Notes: generated by a model from the letters alone, not told the origin. A DNA stretch of 64,000 nt from Pelagicoccus sp. SDUM812002 (GCF_031127835.1 NZ_JARXHX010000005.1:1-64000), one strand, 5' to 3'. Positions 8,080 through 17,584 are shown, counted from the first letter of the stretch. Numbers and translations are program-made.

Positions 8080-9864
8080 TTAGTCCAGCGTGAAGGTGCG
8101 GGTCCGATCGTAGTGCTCGACCTCAATACTGATGCGGTGAATGGCGGTGACCGTAGCTCCATCTATGGTATCGCCGATGCCGAGGATCCGCCCGTTAACC
8201 TGCGCTTTCGGGCCGGAACTTCGTTGGAATATTGCCCCGAGTTGGATTTCTGGAAAGGGAGGAGGTGGTGGAGGTGGTGGCGGAGGTTGCTCGCTTTCGG
8301 GCTGCGACACGGGGGTGGCCAGAGTCGGCTCCGTAGGCTGGGTTTCAGACGCTAAGATTTCTTTGAGAATATCCTCTCTCGATTCGATGACAGGAGAGTT
8401 CTTGGGCTCAGGCGGACTTGATTGAGCGGGTGCTTCTTTGATCGAGGAAAGGAAGTAGAGGCAGCCGAGGCAGAAGATTATGCCGGCAGCGAAGGCGAGT
8501 GTGACGCTTTGGCTTCGTTGGGGCGAGCTTGGCGGGTGTTGCCTTTGTTCGTCCTCTTCAATCCGTTTGGAAAGAGCTTTGTGGGCGAGGGCGGTGGTGG
8601 TGATTTGGGGAGCGGGGGCCTTGTCCTCATCGCGGGCGAGCTTCGGCTTCAGCTTTGGTTTCAGCTGAGAAGGCGGAGTGTCTCCTTTTACGACAGCTTC
8701 CCAGTCTGCCCATTGCTCGTTTTTCCCGATTTCGATGAAGAAGTTGGTGATCGGGGTAGCGTCGGCGTGCAGGGGATTTCGGCGTTTGCGCACAATCGCA
8801 TTCGCTGCGTGTACGGCGGCGAGGGTGGTGAAGGTTCCGTGGCAGCTATTGGCAGGTCTGTGGTGGAGGGCGACGGTTTCATTTATAGCCCCTGGCAACC
8901 CCCAGCGCGAGAGGAGATAGCCACCGACTTCGGCATGGTCGCAGCCGATGTGTTTGAACTCGGCTTGCCAAGGCGAGTGGGATTCATCGCGAGCGAGGCG
9001 TTGGGCTTCGATGTATTGTTCTGGCACTACACCGATAAGGACGAGCTTGCCGATGTCGTGCAGCAATCCAGCAGAGTATGCCTCTTCTGCAGCTTTCGGG
9101 CCCCGCGTTTCGTGTAGGCTGATGCGGCGGGCGGCGCCTGCTACGGAAATGCTATGATGCCAGATCTCTTTGACGAGGGAGAGATGCTCCGGATCTTTTC
9201 CAACTTGGGAAAAAATGTGGGCCGCGAGAACGATATTGCGAGTATTGGAGAGCCCGAGCTGGGAGACGGCGTGCTTGATGTCGGAGACGTTTTGATCGAG
9301 TCCGTAGAATGAGGAGTTTACGGTTTCGAGAAGCTTTGCCGAGAGTGCGAGATCGTTGGCTATCGCTTCTGCGACATCGTCGATCGAGCAGTCATCGGAA
9401 TTCAATGCAGAGACGATCTGGTTGTGGTGTCTGGGAAGGCTCTCGAATTCAGGGCGGTTGGCAACGATCTCCTTGACGATAGGGTTGTCGAGCCAGGAGT
9501 CGACGGCGAGGCAGCGATGGAACTCGAGGAGGATGCGATCGGGCGGGCAGGGGCGCGGCAGGTAACGACATCCACCTTCAAATGCTGCGGCGAGTTGAGG
9601 TCGGTCCGCTTCTTCTGCGGCGATGAAAGCATGTGCGAGCGGGGCGGCGTCGATCGTTCTGGAGAGCAGCTTGAGTCCTCTTCCCTCGTCGATGCAAAGA
9701 GCTGTTACAATGATGTCAGGAGACACTTCCGAGGCGAGGGTCAGAGCAACCTCGGGAGCTGAGGCGTAGTGAACCGTCCACGATGAGGCCTTCGCCGCCA
9801 GCGCTTTTTGATACGCTTCGACGGCACCTGGATCAGGATCGACGATGAGAATGTTCGCGCTCAT
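8080..9864 (-). CDS. membrane HDOD signalling protein with dead receiver and GspB-like periplasmic tail
   Basis: The protein has 594 residues. Residues 1-125 form a receiver-like domain in which the phosphoacceptor place is Ala55 (DIIVTALCID) and the conserved Lys-Pro is Arg-Pro, so phosphorylation is unlikely. Residues about 135-350 are an HDOD domain with an intact His269-Asp270 in GLLHDIGK. A charged linker is followed by one membrane helix (about 462-483) and a run of ten prolines. The last 55 residues (LGAIFQ, VNGRILGIGDTIDGATV, RTFTLD) look like the periplasmic domain of type II secretion protein GspB/PulB. This would tie a cytoplasmic HDOD domain to the secretion machinery across the membrane; that is inference. 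The fucosidase gene follows directly. Confidence 0.75.
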   Translation of the reverse strand: MSANILIVDPDPGAVEAYQKALAAKASSWTVHYASAPEVALTLASEVSPDIIVTALCIDEGRGLKLLSRTIDAAPLAHAFIAAEEADRPQLAAAFEGGCRYLPRPCPPDRILLEFHRCLAVDSWLDNPIVKEIVANRPEFESLPRHHNQIVSALNSDDCSIDDVAEAIANDLALSAKLLETVNSSFYGLDQNVSDIKHAVSQLGLSNTRNIVLAAHIFSQVGKDPEHLSLVKEIWHHSISVAGAARRISLHETRGPKAAEEAYSAGLLHDIGKLVLIGVVPEQYIEAQRLARDESHSPWQAEFKHIGCDHAEVGGYLLSRWGLPGAINETVALHHRPANSCHGTFTTLAAVHAANAIVRKRRNPLHADATPITNFFIEIGKNEQWADWEAVVKGDTPPSQLKPKLKPKLARDEDKAPAPQITTTALAHKALSKRIEEDEQRQHPPSSPQRSQSVTLAFAAGIIFCLGCLYFLSSIKEAPAQSSPPEPKNSPVIESREDILKEILASETQPTEPTLATPVSQPESEQPPPPPPPPPPFPEIQLGAIFQRSSGPKAQVNGRILGIGDTIDGATVTAIHRISIEVEHYDRTRTFTLD

Positions 9865-10144
9865 TTAGTGAGTTACCTTTAGTATCTACGGACTTTGCGA
9901 AGCTCTCTTGAGAGACGGTGGGCGGGCTCGGGGTAAAAGACTCGAATAGGGAGACTTGCAGCCCTGACAGAGCAATTAGCCAGGTGGATTGCGTACTTTT
10001 TCTTTCCCTACCTTAGGTAATCCGTCGGTTGGTGTAGCAATCGAGGAAGTAAACCGCGAGAGTCGGGTTGCAAAGACCCCGCTCCCACTTAGAATTAGGG
10101 GTTAATCTTTACGTCTCCATCGAAATGGCAGCCTAATCTTAGAA
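9865..10144. promoter_or_regulatory. divergent promoter region between the HDOD-fucosidase pair and the hybrid kinase
   Basis: These 280 bases separate two divergent transcription units. A short perfect dyad, TACCT-T-AGGTA, lies at 10009-10019. No strong -35/-10 pair is evident. Shared control of kinase and fucosidase is plausible but unproven. Confidence 0.35.
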
Positions 10145-13100
10145 ATGGAAACATCTAAGCGTGCCCGTTACCTCCTCTTAGGGCTTACTCTCTTTCTGTC
10201 TTTGACCGCCAGCGTTCGAGGGCAACGTGACCTTACGCGTTTGCGTTTCGAAGCCCTCACAGAGCGATTCGAGAGCTCGGGAGGTGAGATCCATCGAATC
10301 GTAGAAGGACCCTCGGGTTTCATCTGGTTTGGCACGAACCGGGGGGCTTTGCGTTACGACGGCTACGAGATTCAAGCTTATCGCAATGAGGATGGTGAGC
10401 CGGCCTCTTTGATCAATGACTCGGTTTGGTCATTCCTGGTGGATGCGGATAACCGTTTCTGGATTGGCACGCAAATGGGGATTAGCAGGTTCGTTCCCGA
10501 GTTGGATTCCTTCGAGAACTACATTCTCAATCCGGTGGACATGAACAACAACCTGAACAATCGCTGCAACGCGATCGTACAGGACAGCGAGGGCAACATT
10601 TACGCCTCTGCAGAGAGTGGAATCCTGTATCGCTTCGATGAGGTTGAGAATAGCTTCGAGGCCATGAACTCGGCCAGTTTCGGAGTGATCAAGTCGATGG
10701 CGTGCGACGCATTCGATCGAATTTGGATTGGCTCGACGAGCGCGGTCTACCGTTTTGACACGAAGACGCGCGAGACACGCGCTTATCTCTCTGGCTTCGA
10801 GACCGAGAGCGAATCCCTCCGCAATTTCGTCTATGCGATAGACGCGGGTGATTCAGAGCAGATTTGGCTAGGAACAGCCTATCAGGGTGTATTGCTTTTA
10901 AACCCAGAGACGGGAGCTATCCGGACGCTTCCGGTAAGGCACGCGAACGAGCGCCGTGTCCATTACCTGCAAGCGACTGACGATGGAAGGGTTTGGGTTT
11001 GTCATGGGCGCGGTCTCACCTTGATGCAGCGAGATGGGGAGAGGATCCGAGACTACGTTACGTCAGAGCGCGTGGACTCCTTGCCTTCGGGTAGCATACG
11101 TTGTCTCACGGTGGACAGCCAGTCGAACATTTGGGTGGGTTCAGCCAAGTATGGGGTGCACGTATCCACCAACAACAAAATGTTCGATCGCAACTACCTG
11201 GAGGACACGAAGCAAAGTCCTGGCGTGACGCCCGTGGTCTCCCGTATCTTGTGGACCCGAGACGGGAGGCTTTGGCTGGGCTATTACAATGGAGGAATCG
11301 ATGTTTTCGCTCCGGATGGGACGCATGAGTTTGAGTTGCGGCACAATGCGGGTGATCCACAATCGCTCGAGAGAGGGGCGGTCTATTCCTTGATGGAAGA
11401 CTCGAGAGGCGACATATGGGTAGGAACCTTCCACGGCGGGTTGATGCATTTCGACCGTGATACGCGCGCCTTTCGGAAATTCGAACGAGACCGGAATGTC
11501 CCAGGTTCGATGCCCGGCGGAGATCCACGTGCGATTTCGGAGGGCACGGACGGAGATCTATGGATCGCATTGAAGGGTGCTGGCATAGCGATGTATGACC
11601 GTCAGACGGACTCGTTTGAAACCTATCGCTCGGATCCGTACAACTCGAAGTCGAGCCTCTTGGACGATTGGCCTTCTGACATCCTTTACGACCCTTCCGG
11701 CCTTGTTTACGTAGCCACTCCGATCGGTCTTTCAGTTTTGGATACGGAAGAAAAGGTATTCACGAATTACACTCCTGAAGATTCTGATCCCGATAGTCTC
11801 TCTAATGCGACCTGTCATACCCTGTTCAGAGATAGGGATGGAATGATCTGGGTGGGAACTGGTAATGGGCTTAACCGCTTCGATCCGGTGAATAAGACCT
11901 TCAAAACCTATTCGCTGGAGGAAGGGATGCCGAGTCTTCAGGCACTCTGTGTCATGCAAGATCGCGAAGGTAATATATGGGTCGGCACGGATAGTGGGCT
12001 TGCTCGAATCGAACTTCAGACGGGTGAGATCACGAGCTATGGGGTTTTGGACGGTTTGATGAACAACTCCTTCTTCAGGAACTCCGTGGCTTTGTCACCC
12101 GACGGAGACATTTATTTCGGGCAAACGGGAGGGCTCACCTTTTTCGATCCAGCGGAAATTCAGGACAACAAAATCCCGCCGCCAGTATTCATAACGGACG
12201 TACAAGTCTTTTTTAAGTCGCTAGAGGTGGATCCCAGCGATCCCAAGTCCTTGCAAAAGCGAATATCGGAATTGGACGAGCTGGTGCTCAGTCACGACCA
12301 GAAAGTCATCTCAATAAGCTTTGTAGCGCAAAACTACATACAGCCACAAGAGAACCAGTATGCCTATTTCTTAGAGGGATTTGATTCCGGTTGGAACGAG
12401 GTGGGGACGCGTCGCGAGGCAAACTACACGAACTTGAATCCGGGAACCTATGTCTTCAGAGTTAAGGCATCGAACAATGACGGTGTCTGGAACGAAGAGG
12501 GCGCTTCGTTGCAGTTGAAGATCTTGCCGCCGTTTTGGCTGACTCCCTGGTTTTATACCTTGTTATTGTTGGTGCTCTTTTCGAGCGTGTATATGTTTAT
12601 TCGATACAGAGAGCGAAACCTCAAGAATACGCAACGCCTGCTAGAAGATGAGGTTCAAAATCGAACTAAGAAAATCAACGAGCAGAACGTTGCCCTGGAG
12701 GGACAGCGTAGCCAATTGGAGAAGCAGCGTGACGAGTTGGAAGAGGGTAGGGAATTTCTGGAGCAAAAGGTGGAGGAACGTACCTCGGAGTTGGTCAAAG
12801 CAAAGGAGAAGGCGGAGGAATCGGATAGGCTAAAGTCCTCTTTTCTCGCAAATCTTTCCCACGAAATTCGCACTCCGCTCAATGCTGTCGTTGGATTTTC
12901 AACTCTGTTGAAAGAGACTGACCCTGATGAAAACGAAATCGAAGAGTACGTATCGCTGATCATTGAAAACTCCGATTCTCTACTGCGTTTAATAGACGAC
13001 ATTCTGGACTATTCTCTGATCGAAGCGAATCAGATTAAGACTGAGGATAGTGAGTTCGGATGGGATGAATTTATCAATCGGGTTTATGCTAGTCATAGCG

Positions 13101-13948
13101 TACTACCACGACAAGAGGGAGTGGCTCTGGTTTGCGAGAATGACTTGAGCGGACAAGGATACACGATGGTATCTGATTCTCAGCGCTTGAGACAGGTATT
13201 GGATAATTTGCTCACTAATGCCTCGAAATTTACCAGTTCGGGAAAGATAATACTGGGCGCCCGGGTCGAAGGCAGTTTGCTCTGTATTTATGTAAAGGAT
13301 ACAGGCAAAGGAATTCAGCCAGAGTTTCAAAAAGCGATTTTTGACCAGTTCTACAAACTCAAGGAAGACGATGTTCAGGCTCGGCGGGGTGTGGGGCTGG
13401 GCTTGGCGATCTCCAAGCGACTTGTTGACCTCCTCGGAGGTGAACTGGCAGTTAAGTCTGAATACGGGAAAGGGTCGAAGTTCAGCGTTCGTTTCCCTTT
13501 GTCGGCTTTGAGAAACCCGGATCAGTCAGCTATCTCGGGCCCTAGCGAAGGCTCATTGCCGGAAAGGATCTTCAATGCCCAAGCGGGCCGGGTGCTGGTG
13601 ATTGAAGACGAGAAAAACAATTTCCTTCTTCTAAATGCTATTTTAAAGCCGACCCGCTTCGAGGTCGTTTGGGCAGAGAGTGGCGAAGAAGGCGTGCGGA
13701 TCTATCAAAACGAAGGACCATTCGACTTGGTCTTGCTGGATATCAAAATGCCGGGAATTGACGGCTTCGAGACGATTCGCCGCTTAAAAGCAGTGAATCA
13801 GAATGTGCTCGTAGTCGCACAAACCGCTTACGCGATGGTGGATGACAAGATCCGCGTTTTAGAGGCGGGTTTCAGTCGCTACATTTCCAAACCGATCAAC
13901 GCGAAGGAGCTCTTGCTCATCATCGCGGAGCTTCTTCCGGACGAGTGA
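10145..13948 (+). CDS. hybrid sensor histidine kinase with Reg_prop beta-propellers, Y_Y_Y domain and receiver
   Basis: This 1,267-residue membrane sensor has a signal peptide, then about 13 Reg_prop repeats (WxGTxxGL type, such as IWVGTGNGLNRFD) that normally build two seven-blade propellers in the periplasm. A Y_Y_Y domain follows at about 695-795, a membrane helix at about 801-820 and a coiled coil. His906 lies in SHEIRTPLN (HisKA), followed by a HATPase with DTGKGI and GLGLA. A C-terminal receiver has the phosphoacceptor Asp1199 in LLDIKMPG and Lys-Pro near the end. Bacteroidetes HTCS proteins of this plan sense glycans and end in an AraC DNA-binding domain. None is present here, so the output must go to another protein. 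Confidence 0.9.
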   Translation: METSKRARYLLLGLTLFLSLTASVRGQRDLTRLRFEALTERFESSGGEIHRIVEGPSGFIWFGTNRGALRYDGYEIQAYRNEDGEPASLINDSVWSFLVDADNRFWIGTQMGISRFVPELDSFENYILNPVDMNNNLNNRCNAIVQDSEGNIYASAESGILYRFDEVENSFEAMNSASFGVIKSMACDAFDRIWIGSTSAVYRFDTKTRETRAYLSGFETESESLRNFVYAIDAGDSEQIWLGTAYQGVLLLNPETGAIRTLPVRHANERRVHYLQATDDGRVWVCHGRGLTLMQRDGERIRDYVTSERVDSLPSGSIRCLTVDSQSNIWVGSAKYGVHVSTNNKMFDRNYLEDTKQSPGVTPVVSRILWTRDGRLWLGYYNGGIDVFAPDGTHEFELRHNAGDPQSLERGAVYSLMEDSRGDIWVGTFHGGLMHFDRDTRAFRKFERDRNVPGSMPGGDPRAISEGTDGDLWIALKGAGIAMYDRQTDSFETYRSDPYNSKSSLLDDWPSDILYDPSGLVYVATPIGLSVLDTEEKVFTNYTPEDSDPDSLSNATCHTLFRDRDGMIWVGTGNGLNRFDPVNKTFKTYSLEEGMPSLQALCVMQDREGNIWVGTDSGLARIELQTGEITSYGVLDGLMNNSFFRNSVALSPDGDIYFGQTGGLTFFDPAEIQDNKIPPPVFITDVQVFFKSLEVDPSDPKSLQKRISELDELVLSHDQKVISISFVAQNYIQPQENQYAYFLEGFDSGWNEVGTRREANYTNLNPGTYVFRVKASNNDGVWNEEGASLQLKILPPFWLTPWFYTLLLLVLFSSVYMFIRYRERNLKNTQRLLEDEVQNRTKKINEQNVALEGQRSQLEKQRDELEEGREFLEQKVEERTSELVKAKEKAEESDRLKSSFLANLSHEIRTPLNAVVGFSTLLKETDPDENEIEEYVSLIIENSDSLLRLIDDILDYSLIEANQIKTEDSEFGWDEFINRVYASHSVLPRQEGVALVCENDLSGQGYTMVSDSQRLRQVLDNLLTNASKFTSSGKIILGARVEGSLLCIYVKDTGKGIQPEFQKAIFDQFYKLKEDDVQARRGVGLGLAISKRLVDLLGGELAVKSEYGKGSKFSVRFPLSALRNPDQSAISGPSEGSLPERIFNAQAGRVLVIEDEKNNFLLLNAILKPTRFEVVWAESGEEGVRIYQNEGPFDLVLLDIKMPGIDGFETIRRLKAVNQNVLVVAQTAYAMVDDKIRVLEAGFSRYISKPINAKELLLIIAELLPDE

Positions 13949-14029
13949 TAGCTTGGTTTTCGGTCTGTCAGAATGATTGAGTTTTTCTGCAATTGATTGG
14001 GGTCACTATTCGATCTAAGGGGATATGTT

Positions 14030-15028
14030 ATGAAATATTCCCCGTCCGAAAACCGCTACTCCAAAGCAGACCTATATCGCCGTTGCGGGCGAAGCGGGCT
14101 TAAGCTGTCACGACTTTCCTTAGGGCTGTGGCAGAATTTCGGATACGACCGAGATTTCGAATTGCAACGCACTCTGGTGCTGGGATCTTTCGACAGAGGG
14201 ATCACGCATTTCGACCTAGCGAACAATTATGGCCCGCCTCCTGGCTCTGCCGAATCCGGCTTCGGTCGGATGTTGGCCTCCGATTTAGCTAGCCACAGGG
14301 ACGAGTTGGTAATCTCGACAAAAGCGGGCTACCACATGTGGGAAGGCCCTTACGGTGACTGGGGCTCTCGCAAATACCTCGTCTCGAGTTTGGACCAGAG
14401 TTTGAAGCGCATGGGACTCGAGTATGTGGATGTTTTCTACCATCACCGTCCAGACCCGGACACTCCGATCAAAGAAACGATGGGTGCGCTCGATCATATT
14501 GTTCGCTCGGGAAAGGCTCTCTATGTAGGGATTTCCAATTACAACGCAGAGCAGGCGAGTGAGGCGTTCGAGGTATTGGAGTCTTTGGGCACGCCGTGTC
14601 TTATCCACCAGCCACGTTACAACATGTTCGACCGCTGGGTAGAGGATGGTCTGTTGGATGTCCTCGAGAAAAGTGGCGTAGGGTGCATCCCTTTTTGCCC
14701 ATTGGCCCAGGGGTTATTGACGGATCGCTACTTGAAGGAAATTCCAAGCGACTCTCGGATTGCGAAGGGATCTGCTTTCTTGAAATCGGACGCCGTAACG
14801 GAGGAACGGGTCGCGGTACTCAAGCAGCTGAACGATGTTGCGGCTGCACGCGGGCAATCGCTCGCCCAGTTGGCATTAATTTGGATTTTGAGAAACCCAG
14901 TGGTGACATCCGCATTGATAGGAGCGAGCAAGCTCAGCCAGATTGAGGACAACCTAAATGCCTTGGAAAACGCAGATTTGTCTTCTGAGGAACTGGGAAA
15001 AATAGAGTCAATTTTAGGTTCGGTGTAG
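14030..15028 (+). CDS. aldo/keto reductase, YghZ/Gpr-like (L-glyceraldehyde 3-phosphate reductase type)
   Basis: The protein has 332 residues from ATG 14030, which has an AAGGGG ribosome site seven bases upstream; a TTG at 13997 is less likely. The fold is a (beta/alpha)8 barrel using NADPH. Active-site residues are visible: Asp and Tyr in FDLANNYG, Lys in STKAGY and His in YHHRPD. The opening R-CG-SGLKLSRLSLGLWQNFG and the DLANNYGPPPGSAE segment are close to E. coli YghZ, which reduces L-glyceraldehyde 3-phosphate and methylglyoxal. A detoxifying cytosolic role is likely. It converges on the SDR gene across a hairpin. Confidence 0.85.
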   Translation: MKYSPSENRYSKADLYRRCGRSGLKLSRLSLGLWQNFGYDRDFELQRTLVLGSFDRGITHFDLANNYGPPPGSAESGFGRMLASDLASHRDELVISTKAGYHMWEGPYGDWGSRKYLVSSLDQSLKRMGLEYVDVFYHHRPDPDTPIKETMGALDHIVRSGKALYVGISNYNAEQASEAFEVLESLGTPCLIHQPRYNMFDRWVEDGLLDVLEKSGVGCIPFCPLAQGLLTDRYLKEIPSDSRIAKGSAFLKSDAVTEERVAVLKQLNDVAAARGQSLAQLALIWILRNPVVTSALIGASKLSQIEDNLNALENADLSSEELGKIESILGSV

Positions 15029-15044
15029 GCGAAAGGTTTCGCCT
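15027..15044. terminator. palindrome between two convergent genes, probable bidirectional terminator
   Basis: AGGCGAAAGGTTTCGCCT is a perfect palindrome that overlaps the aldo/keto reductase stop codon and sits 13 bases from the SDR stop. It has no clear T run, so termination efficiency is uncertain. Confidence 0.5.
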
Positions 15045-15056
15045 TCGCCGCAGCCC

Positions 15057-15779
15057 TTAATCGGCGTATATCATCTTCTTGGTCATGCCGCCATCGACTA
15101 CGAAGTTTTGACCACTTATAAACTTCGATTTGGAGCCGACTAGGTAGGAGACTATATCGGCGATGTCTTGCGAAGTCCCTATGCGGCCGACAGGATGTTG
15201 AGTGCTGTCTCGGGGAGTCGTCGATTCCTCTGAATCAGTAAGTATCCAGCCTGGCGATACGCAATTTGCACGGACCTCTGGTCCAAGGCTCACTGCTAGA
15301 CTATGGGTCAAAGATACGAGCCCGCCCTTAGATGCAGAATACGCGAAGGTGTTGGCCTCCGACTGAAGGGCCCGAGTAGAGGCGATGGTGACGATACTCC
15401 CTTCTGCTGCTCTCAAGTAAGGCGCAGCAGCCTTGGCACAATAGAACGGGCCGCTCAGGTTTACGTCGAGTACGCGTTGCCAATCGCTCACACTGAGAGT
15501 TTCGAGGTTTAGGCGTTCGGGGCTCGCAATGCCAGCGTTGCAGACGAGTGCATGTAGTTTCCCTGTGGATGCGCACACATTGCGGATGGACTCTGAGACT
15601 GCTTCAGGGTTAGCCATGTCGCATCGGAAAAAGGTGACAGAGTCCGGGAGGTTTTTCGCTGCAACCGTGTCGAACCCGATCACAGCGACGCTAAACTCGT
15701 CTCTAAGGAGCGTATTGACGATCGCCTTACCGATACCACGTTCGCCACCGGTTACAATTGCTTGTTTTTTAGTGTCCAT
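15057..15779 (-). CDS. short-chain dehydrogenase/reductase (classical SDR)
   Basis: This 240-residue Rossmann-fold enzyme has the cofactor motif TGGERGIG, the structural NAG motif (CNAGIA), a catalytic Ser in TIAST and the YSASKGG Tyr/Lys pair. The C-terminus (SGQNFVVDGGMTKKMIY) is usual for FabG-like SDRs. Cofactor preference is open: the residue after the second strand is Gly-Phe-Asp, which could fit NAD. The substrate is not known. It lies 13 bases behind the DUF4250 gene on the same strand, so the two are probably one transcript. Confidence 0.88.
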   Translation of the reverse strand: MDTKKQAIVTGGERGIGKAIVNTLLRDEFSVAVIGFDTVAAKNLPDSVTFFRCDMANPEAVSESIRNVCASTGKLHALVCNAGIASPERLNLETLSVSDWQRVLDVNLSGPFYCAKAAAPYLRAAEGSIVTIASTRALQSEANTFAYSASKGGLVSLTHSLAVSLGPEVRANCVSPGWILTDSEESTTPRDSTQHPVGRIGTSQDIADIVSYLVGSKSKFISGQNFVVDGGMTKKMIYAD

Positions 15780-15792
15780 GTTGCTGCTCAGA

Positions 15793-15981
15793 TTAGCGAA
15801 ATTGGTTGGCGGCTACGAGGTATTCGTAGTCTTCCTCCGCAAGCCGTTTGCAGAGCCAGTCTTGGTCGATGTCGTTCGATCGGCAGAGGTCTTCTAGCGA
15901 TGAAAAATGGTTGCGCAGGGCCGTGTTGACCACTCCGACCAGGAGATTAGTGTCCATTTTTTCGATGTTGCTCCAGTCCAT
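15793..15981 (-). CDS. DUF4250 family small protein
   Basis: The 62-residue product has the pattern of DUF4250: NLLVGVVNTALRNHFSSLEDLC in the middle and YEYLVAANQF at the C-terminus, all in the spacing I know for this family. DUF4250 proteins are small, cytosolic and of unknown function. The gene is the likely first gene of a two-gene unit with the SDR. It has no membrane segment and no cysteine pair that would suggest a metal site. Confidence 0.75.
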   Translation of the reverse strand: MDWSNIEKMDTNLLVGVVNTALRNHFSSLEDLCRSNDIDQDWLCKRLAEEDYEYLVAANQFR

Positions 15982-16114
15982 ATGGTTTTTGGGATACGTC
16001 CTTAGGTTGTTAGTGGCTGGTGCCTTTTGTCAATGCGGTCTGGACCCTTTGGTCTTCAACGACTAGAGACTGGGTCTCTCTTGTTCTATCCAACCTGTTC
16101 TGGGGAATCCCGCC

Positions 16115-17584
16115 ATGTCTGAAATTGTCTATATCGAAGATGACCTCGTGTCTGTAACCCATCTATCGCTGCTAAATGGGGTTTGGGTACCGGGCTTAAA
16201 GCGAAGCGTATTAGCTTGGGGCGACCCAGTGGAGGTCCTCGAATATATCAAGACGGACGATCGTATTCATCGCACCCGCGTGAGGGTGCATGGCAGGGGC
16301 GGAACTCCTTGGCTGGCGGAAGCGAGAGGCAAGCTGAAGACTCGCTCTAAGAGTGTGCTCAAGTTCTCCATGGTCGATGTTCAGCAAGGAGATGGGATGG
16401 TTTTGGAAACTCCGGAAGGAAAAATTGTTCTCATTGATGGTGGCGACAACAAACTCTTTGCACGCTACCTAGCGGCGCGTTATCGGGGTACATCGAGGTC
16501 GAATCCCCTTGAAGTCGAGGCCATGGTCGTAACCCACGGTGACGCCGATCACTATGCGGGGTTGAGCGAGATCGTTAAATCGGAGACACATCGAACAGTG
16601 CGCAAGCGCCTGTTCCTGCACCCCAAGAGGGTAATCCATAATGGGCTCGTCAAGGGACCGAGTAGCTTGCCTCCTGAGAAGATATTCGGCCGCACGGTCG
16701 TGAAGGGGACGCAGTCCTATGTCACCGATTTGGAAGACGACCTGTTATCGCTTCCGGAGGCACGTCTCAATCGTCCGTTTAAAGGCTGGGTCAACACCCT
16801 GCGGCATTGGTTGGCCCGCGGGCCGATCGAGTTCAAGAGTATTGGATTTGGCGACGACGAAGCCTTCGGTTTTTTGAACGACGAAGGAATCTCTGTGAAG
16901 ATGATGGGTCCTTTTCGAAAGCGAATCACCGTAGACGGCAAATATGTAAAGGGCCTTCCACTTTTACGGACTCCTAAGAAAACGGTAGAGTTGCACCTTG
17001 AAAACGAGATGGACGAGACACGTCGGTTTTCGGCTTCCCATACGATCAACGGGCACTCGCTTGCCATGCAGCTGCAGGTCGGAAATGTGCGCTTCTTTCT
17101 GACGGGAGACTTGAACCAGGAGTCGATGAAGATTCTGCGAGATAAGACTACAAACAAGGAGTTGGAATCGGAAATCATCAAGGCGCCGCACCATGGTTCT
17201 GCGGATTTCGATTTTCGGGCATTGAAGGCGATGGCACCAGTCGTGTCGCTCATTTCCTCAGGGGACGAAAGCGCTCGCAAGGAGCACATACATCCTAGAG
17301 CTACGTTGGTCGGTGCCTTAGGTAATGTGTCGCGTGGTAAGACACCGATAATTCTCTGCACCGAGCTAGCTGCGTTTTTCGAGATGCGTGGCATGTCGCG
17401 ATCGGATGACGGAAAGCGTTACTTTGGTTTCGAGAGAACCAGCTTTGGCATTATCCAAATTCGTACCGATGGCGAACGCGTGTTAGTGTTTACCCACAGC
17501 GGAAAGGAGAATATGAAGGAAGCGTATCGATTTTCTGTAGATGCTTCCCATAAAATCACCTTCGAAAACGTTAAAAAAGGGTAA
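16115..17584 (+). CDS. stand-alone ComEC-like metallo-beta-lactamase-fold hydrolase with an N-terminal domain
   Basis: The protein has 489 residues and no signal peptide. Residues 1-80 form a small beta-rich, SH3-like domain. The MBL domain starts at about residue 88 with FSMVDVQQGDGMVLETPEGK and LIDGGDN, followed by the metal motif VTHGDADHYAG, then GDLN and APHHGSADFDF. This order matches the C-terminal nuclease domain of the DNA-uptake protein ComEC, but there are no membrane helices. Its stop codon overlaps the DUF1853 start by one base (TAATG), so the two are coupled. A nuclease or phosphodiesterase role is inferred. ComEC-like proteins of this kind occur in defence-type loci. Confidence 0.8.
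   Translation: MSEIVYIEDDLVSVTHLSLLNGVWVPGLKRSVLAWGDPVEVLEYIKTDDRIHRTRVRVHGRGGTPWLAEARGKLKTRSKSVLKFSMVDVQQGDGMVLETPEGKIVLIDGGDNKLFARYLAARYRGTSRSNPLEVEAMVVTHGDADHYAGLSEIVKSETHRTVRKRLFLHPKRVIHNGLVKGPSSLPPEKIFGRTVVKGTQSYVTDLEDDLLSLPEARLNRPFKGWVNTLRHWLARGPIEFKSIGFGDDEAFGFLNDEGISVKMMGPFRKRITVDGKYVKGLPLLRTPKKTVELHLENEMDETRRFSASHTINGHSLAMQLQVGNVRFFLTGDLNQESMKILRDKTTNKELESEIIKAPHHGSADFDFRALKAMAPVVSLISSGDESARKEHIHPRATLVGALGNVSRGKTPIILCTELAAFFEMRGMSRSDDGKRYFGFERTSFGIIQIRTDGERVLVFTHSGKENMKEAYRFSVDASHKITFENVKKG

Noticed and set aside
8255-8290. GGA/GGT repeat that looks like a microsatellite
   Set aside because: It encodes the ten-proline run of the HDOD protein on the minus strand.
8422-9117. 231-codon plus-strand frame opposite the HDOD gene
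   Set aside because: Antisense to well-defined HDOD motifs; glycine- and glutamate-rich low-complexity product.
16717-17394. 225-codon minus-strand frame
   Set aside because: Opposite strand of the conserved MBL motifs; no domain.
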